Source of the DNA: Frankiales bacterium
Lineage (GTDB): Bacteria > Actinomycetota > Actinomycetes > Mycobacteriales > SCTD01
NCBI GenBank assembly: GCA_025464915.1
Contig: JAODNF010000294.1
Coordinates: 1-11,106 of the forward strand
Length of the DNA: 11,106 bases
Reading direction: 5' to 3'
In this document: positions 6,199 through 11,106 of the stretch, piece by piece
Layout of the letters: each line of letters opens with the position of its first letter
How positions within the stretch are numbered: position 1 is the first letter of the stretch
Notes under the pieces: generated by a model
The model's database searches: none
What the model saw: only the letters and a program-made list of their open reading frames with translations
Told to the model about the DNA's origin: nothing
Program-made: the position numbers and the translations under genes

Positions 6199-6861
6199 GT
6201 GATCGCTTCTCGTCTGTCCTTCCTGCTCGTCGGAGCCGCCGCGTCGGCGGTGCTGGTCGCCGATGTGGGCGTCGCCGCCACCTGGCACGACACCAGGACC
6301 CCGGCGCATGTCGCCGCACCCGCGCCGTCGGCGAGCCCCTCGCCCAGCGCAGGACCACTCGCCTCAGGGACCCGGGCGGCGGGGCAGGGCGTCAGTCTGA
6401 GACTGGCGCCAGGGTGGACCGTGACCCCGCGCGACACCAAGGACTACACGGCGTTCCTGACGAGGGTCGCGAAGGACAACCCGAAGCTGGCAGCTGAGCT
6501 GAAGAAGGACCTGGCGCTGGCTGCCAGGAAGAACTACGCCGTCCACGCCATCGGTCAGCCCGTCGGCACCAACCTCAACGTGCAGGTGCAGGGGGTCGGC
6601 ATCGACGTCGACGTGGTGGCTCCCACGATCAAGGCGCAGCTGACCAAGGTGGGAGGCACGGGGGTACGGACCAGCCCGGTGGAGCTGCCGGCGGGGCACG
6701 CCCTCAAGGTGGACTATCGCCTGCGGCTGGCCGGCATCCTCGTCTACGGGACCCAGTACTACGTCTCCAACGGATCGCTCACGGCCATCCTCACCTTCAC
6801 CCTCCGGACGCCAGGCCCGGCGCAGGTCGCGTCGATGATGAGCACCTTCGCGTTCGACTGA
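6199..6861 (+). CDS. Secreted or membrane-anchored protein of unknown function
   Basis: A 220-residue exported protein. It starts VIASRLSFLLVGAAASAVLV: a single Arg then a hydrophobic run to about residue 27, with GVAA-TW as a plausible signal peptidase I site. No lipobox Cys is present, so it is either released or kept as a signal anchor. A low-complexity linker rich in Pro, Ser and Ala (about 36-56) separates this from a folded part of about 155 residues that begins SLRLAPGWTVTPRDTKDY. That part is lysine-rich in its first half (KDNPKLAAELKKD), then has several likely strands and ends MMSTFAFD. A strand carrying APGW after a Pro-rich linker recalls LpqN/PsbP-like folds of actinobacterial lipoproteins, but this is only a guess. 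GTG 6199 is chosen because it opens the signal sequence; the ribosome site is weak. Confidence 0.75.
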   Translation: MIASRLSFLLVGAAASAVLVADVGVAATWHDTRTPAHVAAPAPSASPSPSAGPLASGTRAAGQGVSLRLAPGWTVTPRDTKDYTAFLTRVAKDNPKLAAELKKDLALAARKNYAVHAIGQPVGTNLNVQVQGVGIDVDVVAPTIKAQLTKVGGTGVRTSPVELPAGHALKVDYRLRLAGILVYGTQYYVSNGSLTAILTFTLRTPGPAQVASMMSTFAFD

Positions 6862-6890
6862 GCCGATCGTGGCGGCAGCAGCTGAGGGAG

Positions 6891-8021
6891 CTAGACCCCT
6901 GCGGCCTCGTTCGCCTTGGTCAGCGTGCCGGTGGCTTCGAGGTACTCCTCGACCCAGCGGTTGATGACCGTCGCGGTCTTCTCGACCTTCTTGAACGAGC
7001 CGACGACCTGGCCCACCGGGTTGAAGGCGACGTCGACGGTCTCGTTGGGGTAGCGGGACGTGGCGGCGACCGCCATGCCGGACACCATGTACTGCAGTGG
7101 CATCCCGAGCGGCTCGGGGTTGCCCTCGGTCTCCCAAGCCACGGTCCAGTCGTTCTTGAGCATCCGCGCCGGCTTGCCCGTGAACGAGCGGCTGCGGACG
7201 GTGTCGCGGCTGGTGGCCTTGATGTAGGCCTCCTGCTGCTTCGCGGTGTTCTCCGACTCCTCGACCATGAGCCACTGCGACCCGGTCCAGGCACCTTGGC
7301 ACCCGAGAGCGAAGGCGGCGGCGATCTGCTGCCCGCTGCCGATGCCTCCGGCGCCCAGCACCGGCTTCGGCGCGACGGCCTTCACGACCTCGGGCCACAG
7401 CACGATCGAGCCGACATCGCCGCAGTGGCCGCCGGCCTCGCCGCCCTGGGCGATGATGATGTCGACACCCGCGTCGGCGTGCTTCATCGCCTGGTAGGCC
7501 GAGCCGCACAGCGCCGCGACCTTGCGCCCGGCCGCGTGAATCGCATCGATCATGTCCGCGGGCGGGGTTCCCAGCGCGTTGGCGATGAGCGTCATCTTCG
7601 GGTGCTTCAGCGCGATCTCGACCTGCGGCGTCGCGGTGGCCTCTGTCCACCCGAGCAGCTGCAGTGCGTCCCCGTCCGACTGCTCGACGGGCACGCCGTG
7701 GTCGGAGAGGACCTTCTTCGCGAAGTCGATGTGACCCTGCGGGACCATGTCCTGCAGCATCTTCTTGAGCTCGTCCGCGGGCATGTCGGAGTTCATGCCC
7801 TCGTACTTGTTGGGGATGACGATGTCGACGCCGTAGGTGTGGTCGCCGATGTGCTCGTCGATCCAGTTCAGCTCGATCTCGAGCTGCTCGGGCGTGAAGC
7901 CGACCGCCCCCAGCACGCCGAAGCCACCCGCCTTGCTGACGGCCACGACCACGTCCCGGCAGTGCGTGAAGGCGAAGATCGGGAACTCGATGCCGAGCTC
8001 GTCGCAGAGGGGCGTGCGCAT
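6891..8021 (-). CDS. Nitronate monooxygenase-like FMN flavoprotein
   Basis: A 376-residue flavin-dependent TIM-barrel enzyme of the nitronate monooxygenase (2-nitropropane dioxygenase) family. Motifs in order: SKAGGFGVLGAVGF (residues about 29-42, phosphate/FMN region), IANALGTPP, ALCGSAYQAMKHADAGVD, AQGGEAGGHCGDV (191-203, with His199 where family members keep an active-site His), PVLGAGGIGSGQQIAAA (220-236, FMN phosphate loop) and SRSFTGKPARMLKN. The start MRTPLCDELGIEFPIFAF is typical of a mycobacterial subgroup (Rv1533-like, from memory) whose substrate is not settled. Relatives such as IpdC act as flavin reductases in steroid ring breakdown, so nitronate oxidation should not be assumed. 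GAGGAGAG lies just before the ATG, and a likely promoter with a KstR-like operator lies further upstream. The gene converges with the secreted-protein gene, 29 bases apart. Confidence 0.9.
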   Translation of the reverse strand: MRTPLCDELGIEFPIFAFTHCRDVVVAVSKAGGFGVLGAVGFTPEQLEIELNWIDEHIGDHTYGVDIVIPNKYEGMNSDMPADELKKMLQDMVPQGHIDFAKKVLSDHGVPVEQSDGDALQLLGWTEATATPQVEIALKHPKMTLIANALGTPPADMIDAIHAAGRKVAALCGSAYQAMKHADAGVDIIIAQGGEAGGHCGDVGSIVLWPEVVKAVAPKPVLGAGGIGSGQQIAAAFALGCQGAWTGSQWLMVEESENTAKQQEAYIKATSRDTVRSRSFTGKPARMLKNDWTVAWETEGNPEPLGMPLQYMVSGMAVAATSRYPNETVDVAFNPVGQVVGSFKKVEKTATVINRWVEEYLEATGTLTKANEAAGV

Positions 8022-8043
8022 GGTGTCTCTCCTCAGTGGTGGC

Positions 8044-8057
8044 TAGAACACGTTCTA
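8044..8057. promoter_or_regulatory. KstR-like TetR-family operator
   Basis: TAGAACACGTTCTA consists of six-base arms, TAGAAC and GTTCTA, with a two-base centre. It fits every fixed position of the TnnAACnnGTTnnA motif known for KstR, the TetR-family repressor of cholesterol breakdown genes in mycobacteria and rhodococci. It lies 23 bases before the flavoprotein ATG and covers the predicted -10 box of that gene, as a repressor site should. Other TetR-type lipid regulators may use the same motif, and no regulator gene is in the window. Confidence 0.7.
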
Positions 8058-8080
8058 CTCCGTGGGATGCCGTGTTGCAA
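8052..8080 (-). promoter_or_regulatory. Predicted promoter of the flavoprotein gene
   Basis: Read on the minus strand, TTGCAA (8080-8075) and TAGAAC (8057-8052) form a -35/-10 pair with a 17-base spacer. TTGCAA matches TTGACA at four positions and TAGAAC matches TATAAT at four. The -10 box is the first arm of the KstR-like palindrome, so bound repressor would block it. Confidence 0.5.
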
Positions 8081-8114
8081 GGAGGGTTGATCGGGCGTGC
8101 GCGGGTAGGCGCGG

Positions 8115-8127
8115 GTGGTCCGACCAC
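8115..8127. repeat. 13-bp inverted repeat upstream of the hydrolase remnant
   Basis: GTGGTC-C-GACCAC has perfect six-base arms around a single central base. It lies just before the open part of the hydrolase frame, between the KstR-like site and the hydrolase/dehydrogenase pair. It could be a second regulator site or a chance repeat in GC-rich DNA. Confidence 0.3.
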
Positions 8128-8130
8128 TGA

Positions 8131-8823
8131 CCCTGCTGGGAGACGGCCCGTGCCGCTCGACTACCCGGTCCCTTCCCGGTCCTGCTGTGGCTCCACGGCG
8201 GCGGTTGGGTGCTCTACGACCTCGAGACCTACGACGCCTCCTGCCGGGGGCTCTGCAACCAGACGGGCGCCATCGTGGTGAGCCCGGACTACCGCAAGGC
8301 CCCTGAGCACGTGTTCCCTGCCTCCCATGACGACGTCCTGGCGACCTGGCAGTGGCTGGTCGGTCACATCGGCGAGCACGGGGGTGACCAGAGCCGGATG
8401 GCCATCGGCGGCGAGTCCGTCGGGGGCACCATGGCCGCGGCGGACGCCAGGCCGCTCAACCGCCCCACCGTCAGCTGGATGGCCCTGCACGCGTTCGAGG
8501 GCGTCCCCGGCGGCGCGAAGGACCCTTGGGTCGACCTGCTCAGTGTGCCGGGCGACCAGCTCGCCGGCTTCCCGCCCACGCTGGTCCTCACCGCCGAGCG
8601 CGACCCGCTCCGCAGCCAGGGCGAGGAGTTCGCCCAACACCTCGTCGACGCAGGTGTCGACGCGGTCGGTTTCCGCTTCGACGGGACCATGCACCAGTTC
8701 TTCGGCGCCGCCGCGGTCAGCGAGCAGGGCCAGCGTGCGCAGGGCGCCGCAGCTGATCACCTCAAGCAGCACCTCGTCACCGACCGCGTGATCGAGCTCG
8801 ACCAGAAGGAGGCAGTGCGATGA
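8131..8823 (+). pseudogene. HSL-family alpha/beta hydrolase, truncated and probably decayed
   Basis: Remnant of a carboxylesterase/lipase of the hormone-sensitive lipase (family IV) type. Conserved parts, in one frame: PVLLWLHGGGW (8176-8208, oxyanion hole), VVSPDYRKAPEHVFPA, GGESVGG with the nucleophile Ser, LTAERDPLRSQGEEF with the Asp, and DGTMHQFF with the His. The catalytic triad is thus intact. However, an in-frame stop at 8128-8130 leaves no ATG, GTG or TTG before the HGGGW motif. The first usable start, GTG 8209, lies just after it and would give 204 residues without the oxyanion loop, where relatives have about 300-320. The stretch between GESVGG and DPWVDLL is also about 30-35 residues shorter than I expect. 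The stop overlaps the next gene's ATG by four bases (ATGA), so translation may be kept for coupling. Alternatives: a rare start codon at CTG 8182 or 8185, or a sequencing frameshift. Confidence 0.6.
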
Positions 8824-9953
8824 AGGCCGTCGTCTACGAGGGCGCCCGCAAGGTGACCGTGAAGGAGGTGCCGGACGCGCGCGTCGAGGAGCCCACCGAC
8901 GCCGTCATCCGGCTCACGACCACGAACATCTGCGGTTCGGACCTGCACATGTACGAGGGCCGCACCAGCGTCGAGGAAGGCAAGGTCCTCGGCCACGAGA
9001 ACATGGGCGTCGTGGTCGCGACCGGCGACGCTGTGTCGGAGTTCAAGGAGGGCGACCGGGTCTCTGTCCCGTTCAACATCGCCTGCGGCTTCTGCAAGAA
9101 CTGCCTGACGGGGTGGACCTCCTTCTGCACGCGCACCAACCCGACGCCGGGCTTCGACGGGGCGGCGTACGGCTACGCCAACATGGGCCCCTATGACGGC
9201 GGCCAGGCGGAGTACCTGCGGGTCCCGCACGCCGACTTCAACCTGCTCCCGCTGCCCCAGGGCACCGAGCACGAGAACGACTTCACCATGCTGTCGGACA
9301 TCTTCCCGACCGGCTGGCACGGGGTCGTGCTCTCCGGCCTGCAGCCCGGTGACAGCGTCGCGGTCTACGGAGGCGGTCCGGTCGGCCTGATGGCAGCCCA
9401 CGCCGCGATGCTGCAGGGCGCCTCGAAGGTCTTCGTCGTCGACCGCCAGGCCGACCGGCTGCAGCTGGCCAAGTCCATCGACGCGATCGCGATCGACTAC
9501 GGGGCGGGCGATCCCGTCGAGCAGATCCTCGACGCGACCGGCGGCGTCGGCACCGACCGCGGCGTCGAGGCCGTCGGCTTCCAGGCGCACGACCACTCCG
9601 GCGACGAGCACCCCGAGATGGTGCTCGACAACCTCGTGAAGACGGTCCGGACCACCGGCGGCATCGGCGTCGTCGGCGTCTATGTGCCGCAGGACCCGGG
9701 GCAGGACGATCCCGAGAGCGCCGGCCGCATCGGCTGGGACTACGGCACCTTCTTCACGAAGGGCCAGAGCATGGGCACGGGCCAGGCGCCGGTGAAGCGC
9801 TACAACCGGCAGCTCCGCGACCTCATCATCGCGGGTAGCGACAAGCCGGGCTTCATCGTCAGCCACGAGCTCGGGCTCGACGAGGCGCCCGGCGCCTACG
9901 AGAGCTTTGACCAGCGACGCGACGGGTGGACGAAGGTCCTGCTGCACCCCTAG
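8820..9953 (+). CDS. fdhA: Zinc-dependent formaldehyde dehydrogenase-type alcohol dehydrogenase
   Basis: A 377-residue medium-chain dehydrogenase of the glutathione-independent formaldehyde dehydrogenase branch, which oxidises formaldehyde or other short aldehydes with NAD. Catalytic zinc ligands are visible as Cys38 (NICGSDLH), His59-Glu60 (GHENMG) and Asp160 (MLSDIFPTGWHG), matching the Cys-His-Asp set of the Pseudomonas putida enzyme. The structural zinc site is Cys89, Cys92, Cys95 and Cys103. The Rossmann loop is VAVYGGGPVGLMAAH (181-195), followed by VFVVDRQADRLQLA. The insert with GVEAVGFQAHDH is also typical of this branch. ATG 8820 follows AAGGAGG at 8806-8812 with a seven-base gap and overlaps the hydrolase stop by four bases. 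The gene may be transcribed together with the hydrolase remnant. The family also has members acting on other alcohols, so the substrate is likely but not certain. Confidence 0.9.
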   Translation: MKAVVYEGARKVTVKEVPDARVEEPTDAVIRLTTTNICGSDLHMYEGRTSVEEGKVLGHENMGVVVATGDAVSEFKEGDRVSVPFNIACGFCKNCLTGWTSFCTRTNPTPGFDGAAYGYANMGPYDGGQAEYLRVPHADFNLLPLPQGTEHENDFTMLSDIFPTGWHGVVLSGLQPGDSVAVYGGGPVGLMAAHAAMLQGASKVFVVDRQADRLQLAKSIDAIAIDYGAGDPVEQILDATGGVGTDRGVEAVGFQAHDHSGDEHPEMVLDNLVKTVRTTGGIGVVGVYVPQDPGQDDPESAGRIGWDYGTFFTKGQSMGTGQAPVKRYNRQLRDLIIAGSDKPGFIVSHELGLDEAPGAYESFDQRRDGWTKVLLHP

Positions 9954-10211
9954 CTCTCGGGTAGTGCCGTCACCGCGTCGCACCCAGCGTGCTCCGGGCC
10001 GATGTCGTCGTGGTTGAGGTCGCGCGCGCCCCGAGGAGGCCGGCACGACGACGCGGCGGGCACGATCGGTGAACTTCCCGAACCTGGGCGTACCGTGCGG
10101 AGTCACCGGATCCTGTCAACAGCCTGCTTCTGAGCCAGCGGCTGCAGCTCCTGATGGATGATCGGGTGCGGCAGCTGCCGAGGATCGAGCTGTGCGGGGG
10201 AGGTCGAGCCG
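9954..10211. other. Intergenic spacer before the regulator gene
   Basis: About 258 bases without a supported gene; open frames here are shadows or lack a start. A strong GGGGGAGG ribosome site (10196-10203) serves the downstream gene. The one notable structure is the palindrome at 10169-10180. I found no clear terminator for the dehydrogenase gene and no clear -35/-10 pair. Confidence 0.5.
10169..10180. promoter_or_regulatory. Perfect 12-bp palindrome before the regulator gene
   Basis: CGGCAGCTGCCG is a perfect palindrome 31 bases before the ATG at 10212. Its place in the leader of a regulator gene makes an operator possible, including self-regulation. In DNA this GC-rich, a 12-base palindrome can also occur by chance. 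Confidence 0.35.
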
Positions 10212-11106
10212 ATGAGCGGACGGCTGGTCGAGCGCGAGCCCACGCTGGCCGTGCTCCTCGAGGCTGTCGCGCGCAGGGTCCCCGTCGTCCTGCTGTCGGG
10301 TGAGGCCGGGAGTGGCAAGAGCACTCTGGTCGGGCAGCTCCTTGAAGCCCTCGACGGCACGTCGGTGGTCGGCGGGTGCGACAGCCTGAGCACGGCGCGC
10401 CCGCTGGGGCCGTTCCTCGACTGGCCGGGTCCCGTCGAGGACGTGGTGCAGCAGGTCGACCTCGCCGTCGTCGAGGACGTGCACTGGGCTGACGACGCGA
10501 CTCTGGACCTGCTGGCCCGGCTCTGCCGCAAGCCGCTGCCGGCAACGCTCCTGCTCACCTACCGCGACGACGAGGCGGGACCGGCACTCGCCTCGCTGCT
10601 CGGGGACCTCGCCCGGCAGAGCCCGGTGCGGGTCGCCGTGCCTGCGCTGTCGGGCGCGGCGGTGGCCGAGCTCGCCGCCGGCACCGGAGTGGACCCGGCC
10701 GCCCTGCACCGGGCGACCGGCGGAAACGCCTTCTTCGTGACCGAGTGCCTCGCGACCGGTTCGCTCGAGCCGTCGGCCAACGTGCGCGACGCCGTCCTCG
10801 CCCGCTGGGCCCGGCTCCCTCGGGCGGCGAGGGACTCCGTCGCGGCCGTGTCCGTCGTACCCGGCCGGTGCGAGCTCTGGCTGGCTGACGCACTCGGCGC
10901 GGATGCGGTCGACGCGGCCGTCGAGCAGGGCCTGCTCGTCGCGACGGGAACCGCGGTGGCGCTGCGGCACGAGCTCGCGCGCAAGACCGTGCACGACGCG
11001 CTGCCGCCGGCCCGGCGTCGCGACCTGCACTGCCGCGCCGCGAGGGCACTCGCCGAGAGGCACCCCGTCGACCACACGCGCGTCGTGCACCACGCCGTCC
11101 TCGGCG
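10212..11106 (+). CDS. LAL/LuxR-type ATPase regulator, partial
   Basis: N-terminal 298 residues of a large signal-transduction ATPase; the gene runs off the right edge. It begins MSGRLVEREPTLAVLLEAV, the usual opening of LAL (large LuxR-type) regulators. Walker A is GEAGSGKST (residues 30-38) and Walker B is LAVVEDVHWADD (84-95), followed by LLLTYRDDE (sensor-like strand), a VTECLATGSLEP segment after GGNAFF, VRDAVLARWARLP, and an RHELARKTVHDALPPARRRDLH helix. These match the STAND-ATPase core of such proteins. A DNA-binding LuxR helix-turn-helix would be expected near the unseen C-terminus. The gap between Walker A and B is about 45 residues, where 75-90 is usual; the segment after RPLGPFLDW is very short. 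The ATG has GGGGGAGG eight bases before it. It probably responds to a small ligand, but its target is unknown. Confidence 0.85.
   Translation, partial: MSGRLVEREPTLAVLLEAVARRVPVVLLSGEAGSGKSTLVGQLLEALDGTSVVGGCDSLSTARPLGPFLDWPGPVEDVVQQVDLAVVEDVHWADDATLDLLARLCRKPLPATLLLTYRDDEAGPALASLLGDLARQSPVRVAVPALSGAAVAELAAGTGVDPAALHRATGGNAFFVTECLATGSLEPSANVRDAVLARWARLPRAARDSVAAVSVVPGRCELWLADALGADAVDAAVEQGLLVATGTAVALRHELARKTVHDALPPARRRDLHCRAARALAERHPVDHTRVVHHAVLG

Noticed and set aside
7296..8090. Plus-strand open frame of 264 codons opposite the flavoprotein
   Set aside because: Antisense shadow rich in Arg, Asp and His, without ribosome site or motif.
6364..8127. Long open frame on the minus strand, 587 codons
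   Set aside because: It overlaps the well-supported flavoprotein in another frame and the secreted-protein gene in antisense; the product is extremely Arg-, Gly- and Ala-rich and looks like no protein.
10116..11093. Minus-strand open frame of 325 codons across the regulator
   Set aside because: The plus strand carries a clear Walker A/Walker B protein with a good ribosome site; the minus frame is its shadow.
1..11106. Mobile element, phage, CRISPR or toxin-antitoxin content
   Set aside because: I found no transposase, integrase, terminal repeats, spaced direct repeats or toxin-like pair; the gene content is chromosomal metabolism and regulation.

Overview
The window is high-GC DNA (roughly 70% by eye). 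It has dense, short-spaced genes, many GTG starts and AGGAGG-like ribosome sites. Gene content (a PIG-L/LmbE deacetylase, a mycobacterial-type nitronate monooxygenase-like flavoprotein, a KstR-type operator, a large ATPase regulator of the LAL type) points to an actinobacterial chromosome. I cannot fix the genus from sequence alone. I see no tRNA, rRNA, CRISPR array, insertion sequence, integrase or phage gene.

Layout. (1) Positions 1-2868, minus strand: a 5-oxoprolinase operon pxpA-pxpB-pxpC with overlapping or abutting genes, followed by a small ParB-fold-like protein and a membrane protein that runs off the left edge. (2) 2914-4645, plus strand: a SET-domain lysine methyltransferase-like protein diverging from pxpA, then a compact polyol (mannitol-type) dehydrogenase. 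(3) 4850-5110, plus: a small conserved-looking protein preceded by a strong 18-bp palindrome and followed by a terminator-like hairpin. (4) 5291-6118, minus: a PIG-L deacetylase, divergent from a secreted protein (6199-6861, plus) across an 80-bp spacer holding three inverted repeats. (5) 6891-8021, minus: a nitronate monooxygenase-like FMN enzyme with a good promoter and a KstR-like operator over its -10 box. (6) 8131-9953, plus: a damaged HSL-type alpha/beta hydrolase whose end overlaps the start of a zinc-dependent formaldehyde-dehydrogenase-type enzyme. (7) 10212 to the right edge, plus: the ATPase part of a LAL/LuxR-type regulator.

How they work together. PxpA, PxpB and PxpC together convert 5-oxoproline (a damage product of glutamate and glutamine) to glutamate with ATP. 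The other blocks are separate oxidative and catabolic functions: polyol oxidation, flavin-dependent oxidation, aldehyde oxidation and ester hydrolysis. The KstR-like operator suggests that the flavoprotein, and possibly the hydrolase/dehydrogenase pair, belongs to a lipid or steroid regulon.

I found no clear undescribed multi-gene system. The best leads are the KstR-like operator, the decayed hydrolase retained in front of fdhA, the eukaryote-like SET protein beside pxpABC, the ParB-fold protein in the pxp operon, and the LAL regulator with an unusually short gap between its Walker motifs. No stretch longer than 300 bases lacks a gene. The longest gaps are 9954-10211, 4646-4849 and 5111-5290.
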